Part shown: piece after piece, positions 1 to 9,017 of the stretch
Position numbering within the stretch: the first letter of the stretch is position 1
How the letters are laid out: each line of letters begins with the position of its first letter
From: Aldehydirespirator sp965220645
GTDB lineage: Bacteria > Actinomycetota > Acidimicrobiia > Acidimicrobiales > Aldehydirespiratoraceae
Reading direction: 5' to 3'
NCBI GenBank assembly: GCA_965220645.1
Contig: OZ244836.1
Coordinates: forward strand, 3,348,001 to 3,412,000
DNA: 64,000 nucleotides
Notes under the pieces: generated by a model
What the model saw: only the letters and a program-made list of their open reading frames with translations
Database searches by the model: none
What the model was told of the DNA's origin: nothing
Made by a program: the position numbers and the translations under genes

Positions 1-3000
1 TCCGACGGGAGCCGTCAGCAGGTCGACCACCACGATCTCGGCCAGCCGATCCTCGTCGAAGGCGGGCTCGGTCTCGGTGACCGCGTCGCGCAGCTCCGAG
101 TAGCGATTGCGGTACCCCTGCAGGACGCCCCGAGCCACCGGGGCCGGAAGGGAGTCCTCGAAGCGGACGTGCAGCAGGGTGATGCCCACGGTGCTGCCCG
201 CCGCGACTTCGGGCACGAATACGACCGTGCGCCCGTCGTGGCGGCCCCGAGCGGCCAGCACGCGGCGCTCTACCGCCACCCGGCGCTTGCTGCCGGTCAG
301 CGAAGGCGCGGAAGCCGTGCGCGAGGCGATCCCGGTCGCGATGCCACCCTGGTCGACGACGGCAACCGTGTCGGGCCCGTCCAGCCGGTAGCGGGTGTGG
401 CCCCGCACCTCTGCTACCGCCGGGCTGAGATCGGCCAGAGCCCGGATGGTGGAGTAGGAGAGGTTGTCCCTGGGTGCGCCTGTGGCCAGCACGGCCCGGA
501 TGAGCGGCGCTTCCAGCAGCGTCTGGTCCGAGCGCGAGATGCCGACTGTAACCGTCTTGGCCTGATGGCGGATGGCGTCGACCGGGCGGGTCAACTCATC
601 GATCCCGACGCTCAGCGCGGCCTCGAGGTCATCGATCACCGCGGCTGGAGTGCCGACCCGGCCCAACTCCAGTTCGTATCCGTCCAGCGGTGCCAGCCCG
701 GTGGCGTAGCGCATCAGCGTGACGATGCGCACAGCCGTGGACGCCTCCAGGTGGCCGTTGTAGTAGCCGCGCTGCAGACGGGACGAGAACGCGGCGCTGC
801 TCTGCTGCAACGTGGGAAGGGCCAGGCTCAGAACCTCCTCGGCGGTGGTGTCAGAACGGGCCGCGGCGGCCTCGATGGCTGCTCGGGCCTCCCGCAGGGG
901 CCGCGCTCCGGCGTCGATTGCCAGGGCGGCCTCGTAACCGAAGAGGTGGCCCACCATGGTGGCGGGCAGGAAGGCCAGCCGAGGATCCACCTTCGGCACA
1001 CCCAGCACGGCTGACGCTCCCTCGAAGCGAGTGTCGCCATCGTCGGCCACCACCACGGGAGCAGCCCGATGGGCTCCGAAGATGGCCACCTCTTTGGCCA
1101 CATCGTCGGCCACCGAACCCGATAGCCCAGCCGCGCACACCAACACCAGGGGCTCGGCCGAAAGATCGATGTGCTTCTTGTCCTCGGTCGCGTCGCTCGA
1201 GATCGACATGTAGCACAGTTCCGACAGCTTGATACGCACCTCGCGGGCCGCCACCTGGTTGGGCCCGTTGCCCACCACCGCCCAATGCCGTCGCGTCGGG
1301 GCGAGGCTGCGAGCCACCTCACCTATGGCGGCACGCCGCTCCAGGACCTCCTCCAGTACCGACGGCACGGCCCGAAGCGTGTCGAGGAGACTGCGCCGGG
1401 AAGCTGCCCCCCGCTCACCGGCTACTTCGCCCGCGATAGCCACCGCCATCAGGCAGCCCGCCGCTACCTGGGAATAGAAGGCCTTGGTGGAGGCCACGCT
1501 CATCTCCACGTCGCGGCCGTCGGAGGTGTAGAGAACGCCCTCGGCCCGGTCGGTGAGGTCGCTGTTGCGGCGGTTGACCACGGCCACCACCGACGCTCCC
1601 CTGGCCCTCACCAGGTCGACGGTGCGGTTGGTGTCGGTGGTGGTGCCCGACTGCGAGATCGCGACCACCAGCGTGTCGGACATGTCGTCCTGCAGATGGA
1701 AGGCCGACAGTTCGGTGGCGAGCATCGCCGTGACATCGAGGGTCGCGGCGCGCCCGGCATCAGCCAGCAGGGTCCGAAGGCATCGGACGAGACTCTCCCC
1801 CGCGACCGCCGCGGTTCCCTGGCCGATGGCCAGGACCTTGGACACCGACCCGTGCCGCAGGCCGGACCGAACCGGATCGGGGAGTGTCTCTGAGCCGATC
1901 GAGAGGCCGGGGCCGTCCGGAGTGTCGACGATCCGGCCCCTCAGCGTCTTGCGGAACGACGCCGGCGCCTCACCGATCTCCTTGAGCAGGTAGTGACGAT
2001 GATCGCCGCGGTCGATGTCTCGGGTGGTGATGGACGCGGTTGAGATCTCGCCGGGCGCCACGGGCAGGCTCGTGCCGTCGTAGGAATGGCGGGCCACCCC
2101 TTCGATCTGGCCGGCCCGGCTGCCGTCGAGCTCGACGATCTGGCCCCGACCGGTGCTGGGATTGCCGCCGTTGGCAACGGCCTCTCCGTCCATGCGGAGA
2201 TACTCAGACGTCTCCTCAACCACCCCGTAGGGCTCGCTGGCGACGATGAACGCTTCATCGGCGAGCCCGACGTAGAGGGCCTGGCCGCTGCCTCGCAGCG
2301 CGAGTTGCAGACGATCGGGCGAGCCCGCGGTGCAGACGGCTACGGCCACCGAGCCCTCGCACTCCGCCACGGTACGCCGGAATGCTTCGCCCCACGCCAG
2401 ACCTTCGGACAGGCGGCGACCCATCAGAGCAGGCACGGTCTTGGAGTCGGTGGTGATCGCGGGCGGTACTCGGACGCCGGCCGCGGCAAACAGCTCGGCG
2501 TAGTTGTCCACGTCCCCGTTGATGGCCCCGATCACGTACGGGGCGTGCTCATCGAGCAGCTCGCTGTTGAGCGGATGAGCGTTCGCCTCAGAGATGATTC
2601 CGACCGAGGCCCAACGAGTATGCGCCAGCACGAGCACGCGGGCATCGGCAGAAGCCAGAGCGGCGGCGAGCAACTGGTCGGACGCCACCGCGGCCCGCAA
2701 CGCCGCGGTGTTGTCGCCCAGCTCGCCGATCTCGGCCGCGGTCTTGTGGACGATGCTGAGCACGCCGTCGACGAGGCGCACCGAACCGGAGCCGAACGAC
2801 ACGTCGTCGCCGCGGCGCTGCAAGGCCGCAGCCACGTCGGGATCGCCGGGATCGAGTCCGTGGCCACTGATCAGGAGGTGGAGCCCGGCCGAGTCGCGCC
2901 CGCGCACTTCGAGCCGGTCCAGCGCAGACAGCGCCTGATGGATCGACAGGTACGCCTCGACCGCGGCCGGCGACGCCGAGCCCGGTGTCAGCCCCGCAGC

Positions 3001-3438
3001 CGCGAGCAGCTTCGCGACTGCGTGCGAGGCTCCCAGCCGATCCCGTCCCAGAGCCCACAGACCATCACGGACCCGCACGAGCTGCTCGTTGAGGTGCTCC
3101 AGTTCGGCCGGGTCGAGCGAAGTGTCGGCGTCGAGCCGTGCCTCCAGGGCGACCACCGACGTCGTTGCGGAGTCGATGAGATCTGCGAGAGTGCCGGCCA
3201 CCGCCGGCGACTCCAGCAGGAGATGCACGCCAGGCACGCCGCCCAGAAGCTTGTTGGCCGCGTGCAGCCGTTCGGCCGCGGACCCCATCTCGGCGGCCAG
3301 ACCACCCAGATCTCCGTCGGCCGCGGCGGCACCCTTTGCGAGGGCGGCCGCGGCCGCTTCGACCAGGCCGGTGACATCGGCGGCGTCGGGGACCGGCCGC
3401 GTCGACGGTCGGCGCACGATGGCGATGATCCCGCACAT
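1..3438 (-). CDS. glmS: Glucosamine-6-phosphate synthase (glutamine:fructose-6-phosphate aminotransferase), enlarged, C-terminus off the left edge
   Basis: Makes glucosamine-6-phosphate from fructose-6-phosphate and glutamine, the entry to UDP-GlcNAc and peptidoglycan. The reading frame is open for 1146 codons and leaves the window without a stop. It begins MCGIIAIV, giving the catalytic Cys2 of the class II amidotransferase. RGRDSAG (about residue 178), HTRW (about 271), NGD (about 309) and TTDSK follow the family order. SIS domain 1 has SQSGTTTDT (about 594) and a VASTKAF motif; SIS domain 2 has KKH (about 746). Odd: about 150 extra residues separate Cys2 from RGRDSAG, about 45 more precede HTRW, and about 290 or more residues follow the usual end, where family members are near 610 residues. 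The start lies one base after the glmM stop, so the two are probably co-translated. Function is confident from the catalytic motifs; the role of the extra segments is unknown. Confidence 0.9.
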   Translation of the reverse strand, partial: MCGIIAIVRRPSTRPVPDAADVTGLVEAAAAALAKGAAAADGDLGGLAAEMGSAAERLHAANKLLGGVPGVHLLLESPAVAGTLADLIDSATTSVVALEARLDADTSLDPAELEHLNEQLVRVRDGLWALGRDRLGASHAVAKLLAAAGLTPGSASPAAVEAYLSIHQALSALDRLEVRGRDSAGLHLLISGHGLDPGDPDVAAALQRRGDDVSFGSGSVRLVDGVLSIVHKTAAEIGELGDNTAALRAAVASDQLLAAALASADARVLVLAHTRWASVGIISEANAHPLNSELLDEHAPYVIGAINGDVDNYAELFAAAGVRVPPAITTDSKTVPALMGRRLSEGLAWGEAFRRTVAECEGSVAVAVCTAGSPDRLQLALRGSGQALYVGLADEAFIVASEPYGVVEETSEYLRMDGEAVANGGNPSTGRGQIVELDGSRAGQIEGVARHSYDGTSLPVAPGEISTASITTRDIDRGDHRHYLLKEIGEAPASFRKTLRGRIVDTPDGPGLSIGSETLPDPVRSGLRHGSVSKVLAIGQGTAAVAGESLVRCLRTLLADAGRAATLDVTAMLATELSAFHLQDDMSDTLVVAISQSGTTTDTNRTVDLVRARGASVVAVVNRRNSDLTDRAEGVLYTSDGRDVEMSVASTKAFYSQVAAGCLMAVAIAGEVAGERGAASRRSLLDTLRAVPSVLEEVLERRAAIGEVARSLAPTRRHWAVVGNGPNQVAAREVRIKLSELCYMSISSDATEDKKHIDLSAEPLVLVCAAGLSGSVADDVAKEVAIFGAHRAAPVVVADDGDTRFEGASAVLGVPKVDPRLAFLPATMVGHLFGYEAALAIDAGARPLREARAAIEAAAARSDTTAEEVLSLALPTLQQSSAAFSSRLQRGYYNGHLEASTAVRIVTLMRYATGLAPLDGYELELGRVGTPAAVIDDLEAALSVGIDELTRPVDAIRHQAKTVTVGISRSDQTLLEAPLIRAVLATGAPRDNLSYSTIRALADLSPAVAEVRGHTRYRLDGPDTVAVVDQGGIATGIASRTASAPSLTGSKRRVAVERRVLAARGRHDGRTVVFVPEVAAGSTVGITLLHVRFEDSLPAPVARGVLQGYRNRYSELRDAVTETEPAFDEDRLAEIVVVDLLTAPVG

Positions 3439-3439
3439 G

Positions 3440-4789
3440 TCAGGCCAGTGCCTCCGTGACGGCCGCAGCCAGCCGGTCGGCCTCGGCCCTGGCCGTCTCA
3501 AGGTCGGCCGCCTCGACCATCACCCGTACCAGCGGCTCTGTGCCCGACGGGCGCACGAGCACCCGGCCCGAGTCTCCGAGGTGCGCGGCGGCGTCCGCCG
3601 CAATCGGACCGAGAGCCGCGTCGAGGTCGGCGGACCGGGCCGCCGCCGGCAAAGGCACCCCCAGCAGCACTTGCGGCATACGGGTCATAGCCGCGGCGGC
3701 GAGGTCGCGCAGGCTGCGCCCGGAACGCTTGACGGCGTCCAGCAATTGCACCGCAGTCAGCAAGCCGTCACCGGTTGTGGCCAGATCGCGGAAGATCAGA
3801 TGCCCGGACTGCTCGCCGCCCAGCACCAGGCCCCGCTCCTCCAATGCGCTCAGCACATGGCGATCGCCGACGGGAGTCTCGACCACATCGATGCCCCGGG
3901 CGGCCATGGCCTGGCGCAGACCGAGATTGGCCATCACCGTGACTACGACTGCGCCTCCGCCGAGCTGCCCGCGCCGGGCCCGGTCGATAGCGCACACCGC
4001 GAGGATCTGGTCGCCATCAACGAGGTTTCCTCCCGCGTCGACGGCCAGCACCCGGTCGGCGTCGCCGTCGAACGCTACGCCAGCATCGGCACCGCAGGAC
4101 ACCACCGCGTCCTGGAGGCTCTCGGGGTGCAGCGATCCGCAGCCATCGTTGATGTTGTAGCCGTCTGGTGAGGCGTGAATCGTCTCGATGTCGGCGCCCA
4201 GGACGCGCAGGCACTCCGGCCCGGACCGGTAGGCGGCACCGTTGGCCGCGTCGATCACGATGCGCAACCCTTCCAGGTCACGCCCTTCGATGCTGGCCGC
4301 CACCGCCCGGACATGGCGGTGCAGGGCCTTCTCGCCCGCCTCTCCTCCGGCGGCCGTGTCCGCCGGCGTCGACGGGTCGGCGCTGGCGATGTCTGAAGCC
4401 TCGGAGAGACGCAACTCGATCTCGCGCTGGGCTTCGTCATTGAGCTTGCGCCCACCGGGAGCGAACAGCTTCACCCCGTTGTCGTGCCAGAGGTTGTGCG
4501 ACGCCGACACCATCGCACCGGCGACCTTTTCGTCCGCGCACCAGCGGGCCACTGCGGGAGTGGGTACCACTCCCAAGTCGACAGCTGTGCCTCCAGCGCG
4601 TCGCACGCCCCGGCGCAGGGCCCCGACGAGATCTGGTCCTGAGGCCCTGGGATCGCGCCCGACCGCCAACCGGTCACCGCCTAACACCCCTGCCGCAGCC
4701 CGGCCCAGCGCCTCCACGAACTCTGGGGTCAGCTCGCGGCGCGCGTCGCCGCGCACCCCGTCGGTGCCGAAGGTCAGGGTCATGGCCAC
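3440..4789 (-). CDS. glmM: Phosphoglucosamine mutase
   Basis: Converts glucosamine-6-phosphate to glucosamine-1-phosphate, the step after GlmS, in the cytoplasm. The 449-residue length is normal. FGTDGVRG opens the protein. VSASHN (residues 94-99) carries the phosphorylated serine, Ser97. DGDADRV is the metal-binding loop and RPSGTEP near the C-terminus binds the substrate phosphate. It lies downstream of rplM-rpsI and directly upstream of glmS, a common actinobacterial arrangement that links ribosome synthesis with cell-wall precursor supply. The start ATG at 4789 matches the family N-terminus. GlmM rather than a phosphomannomutase is favoured by the GTDGVRG opening and the glmS neighbour. 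Confidence 0.95.
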   Translation of the reverse strand: MAMTLTFGTDGVRGDARRELTPEFVEALGRAAAGVLGGDRLAVGRDPRASGPDLVGALRRGVRRAGGTAVDLGVVPTPAVARWCADEKVAGAMVSASHNLWHDNGVKLFAPGGRKLNDEAQREIELRLSEASDIASADPSTPADTAAGGEAGEKALHRHVRAVAASIEGRDLEGLRIVIDAANGAAYRSGPECLRVLGADIETIHASPDGYNINDGCGSLHPESLQDAVVSCGADAGVAFDGDADRVLAVDAGGNLVDGDQILAVCAIDRARRGQLGGGAVVVTVMANLGLRQAMAARGIDVVETPVGDRHVLSALEERGLVLGGEQSGHLIFRDLATTGDGLLTAVQLLDAVKRSGRSLRDLAAAAMTRMPQVLLGVPLPAAARSADLDAALGPIAADAAAHLGDSGRVLVRPSGTEPLVRVMVEAADLETARAEADRLAAAVTEALA

Positions 4790-4865
4790 TCGCTAGCCGG
4801 GTCGCCTCGAGCCGGCATGGGCGGACTCGGGCGCGCTCGCAGAACGTTCGGGCCGCGTCCCGCGA

Positions 4866-5258
4866 TCAGCGTTTGCTGTACTGCGGTGCCTTGCGTGCCT
4901 TTTTGAGGCCGTACTTCTTCGCTTCCTTCTTGCGCGGGTCGCGGGTGAGGTAGCCGCTCTTCTTGAGCGTGTCCCGCAACTCGGGCTCGACCTCGACGAG
5001 TCCCCGGGAGATGCCCAGGCGAAGCGCACCGGCCTGGCCGCTGGACCCGCCGCCGTGGATGGTGGCGTCCACGTCGTAGCGACCTTCGGTGGCGGTGGCC
5101 GTCAAGGGCTCGCGTATCTGCGTCTGGTGGGTCCGCGACGGGAAATACTCCTCGACGGTGCGACCGTTTATGGTGATCACCCCGGCCCCTGTCCGTAGAC
5201 GCACTCGGGCCACTGATCGCTTGCGGCGTCCCGTTGCTTGCACGAGTGGTGCGCTCAT
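4866..5258 (-). CDS. rpsI: 30S ribosomal protein S9
   Basis: Small-subunit protein whose C-terminal tail reaches the P site. The 130 residues are of normal length. TGRRKRSVARVRL near the start and the closing KAPQYSKR tail are diagnostic, with the terminal Arg that contacts P-site tRNA present. It follows rplM by 13 bases, the near-universal L13-S9 pair, and is followed after 76 bases by glmM. Probably one transcript from a promoter upstream of rplM. Confidence 0.97.
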   Translation of the reverse strand: MSAPLVQATGRRKRSVARVRLRTGAGVITINGRTVEEYFPSRTHQTQIREPLTATATEGRYDVDATIHGGGSSGQAGALRLGISRGLVEVEPELRDTLKKSGYLTRDPRKKEAKKYGLKKARKAPQYSKR

Positions 5259-5271
5259 TTCTCAGATCACC

Positions 5272-5718
5272 TCATCGGGCCCGAGCGTGCTCGATGGCGT
5301 AGGGCTCGGGCTGTTGGGCGGCGTGGGGATGGGTAGGACCGGCATAGACCTTCAGCTTGCGGATCTGGGCCCGGCCCAACCTCGTCTTGGGCAGCATCCC
5401 CCGGATGGTGTCGCGAACGGCCTGATCGGGGCGGCGGGCCAGCTTGGAGCCGTAGGTCTCGGTGCGCAGGCCCCCCGGATAGCCGGAGTGGCGATGGACC
5501 AGCTTCGAGTCGGCCTTGCCCGCAGTGAGCACGACCTTGTCGGCGTTGACGATTACCACGTGGTCTCCGGTGTCCATGTGGGGGGTGAACGTGGGCTTGT
5601 GCTTGCCCCGCAGCAGCGTCGCCACCTCGGTGGCGAGCCGCCCGAGGACCATCCCCTCGGCGTCGACGAGGTGCCAGCTGCGCTCGATCTCAGAGGCCTT
5701 GGGGCTGTAGGTCGCCAC
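5272..5718 (-). CDS. rplM: 50S ribosomal protein L13
   Basis: Early-assembling large-subunit protein. The 148 residues carry the family pattern: W-H-x-V-D-A-E near the start (RSWHLVDAEGMVLGRLATEVA), a GDHVVIVNADKV strand and AVRDTIRGMLPK near the middle. Translation starts with GTG at 5718, preceded by GGGAG. It is the first gene of a likely rplM-rpsI-glmM-glmS unit; truA ends 118 bases upstream and the gap carries a promoter-like element. Confidence 0.96.
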   Translation of the reverse strand: MATYSPKASEIERSWHLVDAEGMVLGRLATEVATLLRGKHKPTFTPHMDTGDHVVIVNADKVVLTAGKADSKLVHRHSGYPGGLRTETYGSKLARRPDQAVRDTIRGMLPKTRLGRAQIRKLKVYAGPTHPHAAQQPEPYAIEHARAR

Positions 5719-5792
5719 GTTCGCTCCCGTCGGTTAGTCGTTCGGCTGGGGCCCTCGCCGTTAGTCCGGGCCGTCGCACAGACCGGCTTCTC

Positions 5793-5821
5793 AGGCTAGG
5801 TCCGACCTTGCCAAACGACAA
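5793..5821 (-). promoter_or_regulatory. Candidate promoter for rplM-rpsI-glmM-glmS
   Basis: On the minus strand, TTGTCG (5821-5816) and TAGCCT (5798-5793) are separated by 17 bases, resembling -35 and -10 boxes of a housekeeping sigma factor. The site is about 75 bases upstream of the rplM start, in the truA-rplM gap. The -10 matches consensus only at TA...T, so this is suggestive only. Confidence 0.35.
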
Positions 5822-5836
5822 TCCCCCCCGAAACCT

Positions 5837-6601
5837 TCACAAGTGCTCGGGCGCCCCTATCTCCCGGTCGTACAGGGCGGCCCACAGCACAAGGCCACCA
5901 GGAGGGGCCGGAGAGGGCGCCGCGCTGCGGTCACGGGCCGCGATGATTGTGCCGACGTCGGAGGGCTTGCGCCGGCCCAGGCCCACCGACACCAGCAGGG
6001 CCACCAGCGAGCGCACCATCTGGTGGCAGAACGAGCTGGCCTCGATCTCGAACACTGCGACGTCGCCCTCGAGCCACCACACGGCCCGCCGCACCGCGCG
6101 CACCATCGACTGGTCGGGATGGGAGGGATTGCGCCGGCAGAACGAGCTGAAGTCGTGGTCACCGAGCAGGCGGTCCGCGGCGGTGCGCATGGCGCCCACG
6201 TCCAAGGGGTGCTCGACATGCCAGCACAGGCCCGCGGCCAGCGGGTTGGAAACAGGCGAGTTGAGCACCCGGTAGCGGTAGACCCGGCCGGTGCACGAGC
6301 GCCGGGCATCAAAGTCGGGAGCAGCCACGCTGGCCCTCGACACCGAGATGTACGGGCCGCACATGCGGTTGATGGCCCGCACGAGGCGAACCGGGTCGGC
6401 CCGCGCCATGTCGGCGTCGAATGACACCACCTGGGCCCGGGCATGCACGCCGCGGTCGGTGCGTCCCGCGCAGACAAGGTCGACGGAGTGGCCCAGCACG
6501 CTGCTCAAGGCGTGGGCGAGGATCCCGGCAACCGTGGGCACCCCCTCGTTGCGGGCGAATCCGTGGAAGTTGGAGCCGTCGTACGCCACGGTCATCCGCA
6601 T
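5837..6601 (-). CDS. truA: tRNA pseudouridine(38-40) synthase TruA
   Basis: Isomerises uridines 38-40 of the tRNA anticodon arm to pseudouridine. From the chosen ATG the protein is 254 residues and starts MRMTVAYDGSNFHGFA. CAGRTDRGVHA holds the catalytic Asp, and YRYRV and SFCRRNP follow in family order, with the C-terminal SFCHQMVRSLV helix. An in-frame TTG at 6637 would add 12 residues. It is the less likely start because the conserved strand begins at MRMTVAYDG, but a GGAGG does precede it. It follows rplQ, the usual end of the alpha operon. A short duplication lies in its leader. Confidence 0.93.
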   Translation of the reverse strand: MRMTVAYDGSNFHGFARNEGVPTVAGILAHALSSVLGHSVDLVCAGRTDRGVHARAQVVSFDADMARADPVRLVRAINRMCGPYISVSRASVAAPDFDARRSCTGRVYRYRVLNSPVSNPLAAGLCWHVEHPLDVGAMRTAADRLLGDHDFSSFCRRNPSHPDQSMVRAVRRAVWWLEGDVAVFEIEASSFCHQMVRSLVALLVSVGLGRRKPSDVGTIIAARDRSAAPSPAPPGGLVLWAALYDREIGAPEHL

Positions 6602-6617
6602 GCGGACGACCCCGACT

Positions 6618-6655
6618 GGACTATCGCCTCCAGACAACCGGACTATCGCCTCCAG
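6618..6655. repeat. 16-bp direct duplication between rplQ and truA
   Basis: The 16 bases at 6618-6633 recur exactly at 6640-6655, 22 bases apart. On the coding (minus) strand each copy contains CTGGAGG, a ribosome-binding-site-like sequence, so the duplication doubled the possible binding site ahead of truA. It resembles the other boundary duplications in this window but leaves no clean minicistron. Confidence 0.85.
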
Positions 6656-6659
6656 CAGG

Positions 6660-7013
6660 TCAGACTAGTTCGATGCGCGCCATCGGAGCGTTGTCGCCGT
6701 GGCGGGGCCCGAGCTTCACGATGCGTGTGTAGCCGCCGGGACGATCGACATAACGAGGGCCGATCTCATCGAAGAGTTTGGACGCCATCTCCCGGTCGCC
6801 CAGGAACCGCACCACCTGCCGATGGTTGTGCACGCTGCCGCGGCGGGCCTTGGTGATCATCTTCTCAGCGATGGGGCGCACTGCCTTGGCCTTGGCCTCG
6901 GTGGTGGTGATGCCCTCCGCCGCGATCAGCGACGCCACCAGGTTCGCCATCATCAGCTTCTGATGACGGCTGCTGCCACCGAAGCGGCGGCCCTTGCGGG
7001 GACGGCCCGGCAC
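6660..7013 (-). CDS. rplQ: 50S ribosomal protein L17
   Basis: Large-subunit protein near the exit tunnel. The start is GTG at 7013, one base after the rpoA stop, giving VPGRPRKGRRFGGSSRHQ and 117 residues, as in the family. An upstream TTG would only add a non-homologous tail overlapping rpoA. HQKLMMANLVASLI and GGYTRIVKL are the recognisable L17 segments. The rpsM-rpsK-rpsD-rpoA-rplQ order is the standard alpha operon. Confidence 0.95.
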   Translation of the reverse strand: MPGRPRKGRRFGGSSRHQKLMMANLVASLIAAEGITTTEAKAKAVRPIAEKMITKARRGSVHNHRQVVRFLGDREMASKLFDEIGPRYVDRPGGYTRIVKLGPRHGDNAPMARIELV

Positions 7014-7014
7014 C

Positions 7015-7956
7015 TCAGCGCCCGCCTCGCAGCGACAAGCCGCGCTCGTCAAGCTTGGCGACCACTTCGTCGAGGCTCTTCTCGCCGAAGTTGGTGATGG
7101 CCAGCAGGTCTTCGGGGGTCCGTTCCAGCAGCTCGTTCACCGTGTTGATCTGGGCCCGCTTGAGGCAGTTGCGGGGACGCTCGGTCAGCTCGAGGTCGTC
7201 CACCATCAGTTCCGCCTCGGCGTCGGGCAGGGTCGGGGACACGATCTCGCCCAGCTCCAAGCCCCGCGGGTCGTCGCTCATTTCCTCGACCAGCTGGATG
7301 AGGCTTCGCAGCGTGGCGCCGGCAGAAGCCATCGCATCGGTCGGGGAGATCGACCCGTCGGTCTCCACTTCGAGCACCAGCCGGTCGTAGTCGGTGGACT
7401 GTTCGACCCGGGTGGCCTCCACGTTGAACGCGACCCGCCGCACCGGGGAGTAGATCGAATCGACGGGAATCACGCCGATGGCTGCCGTCAGTTCCTTGTT
7501 CTCCTCGGCCGAGACATAGCCGCGGCCCCGGGCCACGGTGATGTCGACGGCCAGCCGGCCGGAGTGGTTGAGCGTCGCGATCGGAGCCTCCGAGTTGAGG
7601 ATCTCCACGTCGGGATGGCGCTGGATGTCGCCCGCGGTGACGTCGGCGGGGCCGCGCATGTCGAGCCGCAGCGTGACCGGCTCCTCGCACAGCACCATCA
7701 GCACCAAGTCCTTGAGGTTCAAGATGATGTCGGTGACATCCTCGGCCACGCCGTTGATGGTGGCGAACTCGTGCAGGGCGCTGTCGAAGCGAACCTGGGA
7801 GACAGCCGCTCCCGGGATCGACGACAGCAGCGTGCGCCGCAGCGAGTTGCCGAGCGTGTGGCCAAAACCGGGCTCGAGGGGGCCGATAGCGAACCGCTGC
7901 CGGTTGCCGTCGGCCGACTCGAGTACCTCGACGGTCGGGCGCTGCATTACAAGCAT
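7015..7956 (-). CDS. rpoA: DNA-directed RNA polymerase subunit alpha
   Basis: Assembles the RNA polymerase core and contacts regulators and UP elements. The 313 residues match the family. The N-terminal assembly domain has the GFGHTLGNSLRRTLLSS signature, and the second half is the C-terminal domain with RAQINTVNELL and FGEKSLDEVV. A short linker at about residues 230-245 joins them. It sits between rpsD and rplQ in the alpha operon. Confidence 0.98.
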   Translation of the reverse strand: MLVMQRPTVEVLESADGNRQRFAIGPLEPGFGHTLGNSLRRTLLSSIPGAAVSQVRFDSALHEFATINGVAEDVTDIILNLKDLVLMVLCEEPVTLRLDMRGPADVTAGDIQRHPDVEILNSEAPIATLNHSGRLAVDITVARGRGYVSAEENKELTAAIGVIPVDSIYSPVRRVAFNVEATRVEQSTDYDRLVLEVETDGSISPTDAMASAGATLRSLIQLVEEMSDDPRGLELGEIVSPTLPDAEAELMVDDLELTERPRNCLKRAQINTVNELLERTPEDLLAITNFGEKSLDEVVAKLDERGLSLRGGR

Positions 7957-7994
7957 GGGAGTCCTCGCCTCTCGTGCGTCAGTCAGAGTACGGG

Positions 7995-8612
7995 TTACTT
8001 GGAGTACAGCTCGACGATGAGCTGCTCACGGATCGGTATGTCGATCTGCTCCCGGATGGGCAGCTCGCGCACCGTGGCGGAGAAGTTGTCCTCACCGCGA
8101 TCGATCCATGCCGGCGGGGTGCGATCGAGCACGTCCACGTTCCACTGGACCGTGGCCGAGCCTCGAATCTTCGTCCGCAATTCGACGACGGCACCCTTGC
8201 GCAGCCGGTAGCTGGGGATGGTCACACGGGATCCGTTCACGTTGACATGGCCGTGGTTGACCAGTTGGCGGGCCTGGGGACGGGTGGCACCCCAGCCCAA
8301 GCGGTAGACGACGTTGTCGAGGCGCAGCTCCAGGAACCGCAGCATGTTCTCGCCGGTGACGCCCTGGCGGCGGCTGGCCTCCGCGAACAGGTTGCGGAAC
8401 TGGCGCTCGGTCAGCCCGTAGCTGTGGCGGGCCTTCTGCTTCTCCTGCATCTGCACCAGGAACTCCGAGGCGGTGTTGCGCCGCCGCGAGCGTCCCCGCT
8501 CCCCGGGCGGGTACGGCCGCCGGTCGAGGGCGATCGCCTCTCCCTTGGTGCCCCAGATGTTGGTGTTGAGACGGCGCGACACCCGCGCCTTGGGTCCCGT
8601 ATAGCGCGACAC
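7995..8612 (-). CDS. rpsD: 30S ribosomal protein S4
   Basis: Primary 16S rRNA binder that nucleates 30S body assembly. The start is GTG at 8612 (VSRYTGPKARVSRRLN), one base after the rpsK stop, giving 205 residues. An S4 RNA-binding domain is visible at LELRLDNVVYRLGW and HGHVNVNG. The N-terminal zinc cysteines of some S4 paralogues are absent, so this is the C-minus form. In many bacteria S4 represses the alpha operon; no leader structure was identified here. Confidence 0.97.
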   Translation of the reverse strand: MSRYTGPKARVSRRLNTNIWGTKGEAIALDRRPYPPGERGRSRRRNTASEFLVQMQEKQKARHSYGLTERQFRNLFAEASRRQGVTGENMLRFLELRLDNVVYRLGWGATRPQARQLVNHGHVNVNGSRVTIPSYRLRKGAVVELRTKIRGSATVQWNVDVLDRTPPAWIDRGEDNFSATVRELPIREQIDIPIREQLIVELYSK

Positions 8613-8613
8613 G

Positions 8614-9012
8614 TCAGACCCTTCTGCGTTTGGGCTCGCGGCAGCCGTTGTGGGGCACCGGAGTGACATCGGTGATGCCGGTCACGTCGATGCCGATGTT
8701 CTGAAGCGACCGGATGGCGGTCTCACGACCCGATCCGGGCCCCTTGACCTGTACATCGACCTTGCGCAGGCCGTGCTCCATCGCCTTGCGAGCGGCCTGT
8801 TCCGCGGCCATCTGCGCCGCGAAGGGCGTGGACTTGCGCGAGCCTTTGAAGCCGACGTTGCCCGCCGAGGCCCACGAGACCACGTCGCCCTGAAGGTCGG
8901 TGATGGTGATGATCGTGTTGTTGAACGAACTCTTTATGTGGGCCACGCCGTGCGTCACGTTCTTTCGCTCGCGCTTGCGTGTGCGCCTTCTGTCCGACGA
9001 TGGTTTCGCCAT
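8614..9012 (-). CDS. rpsK: 30S ribosomal protein S11
   Basis: Platform protein of the small subunit next to the E site. The 132 residues contain VAHIKSSFNNTIITITD, the glycine-rich KGSRKSTPFAAQ segment, VKGPGSGRE and the C-terminal DVTPVPHNGCR typical of S11. The N-terminal twenty residues are basic and variable. It starts 5 bases after rpsM. Confidence 0.98.
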   Translation of the reverse strand: MAKPSSDRRRTRKRERKNVTHGVAHIKSSFNNTIITITDLQGDVVSWASAGNVGFKGSRKSTPFAAQMAAEQAARKAMEHGLRKVDVQVKGPGSGRETAIRSLQNIGIDVTGITDVTPVPHNGCREPKRRRV

Positions 9013-9017
9013 TGCGC

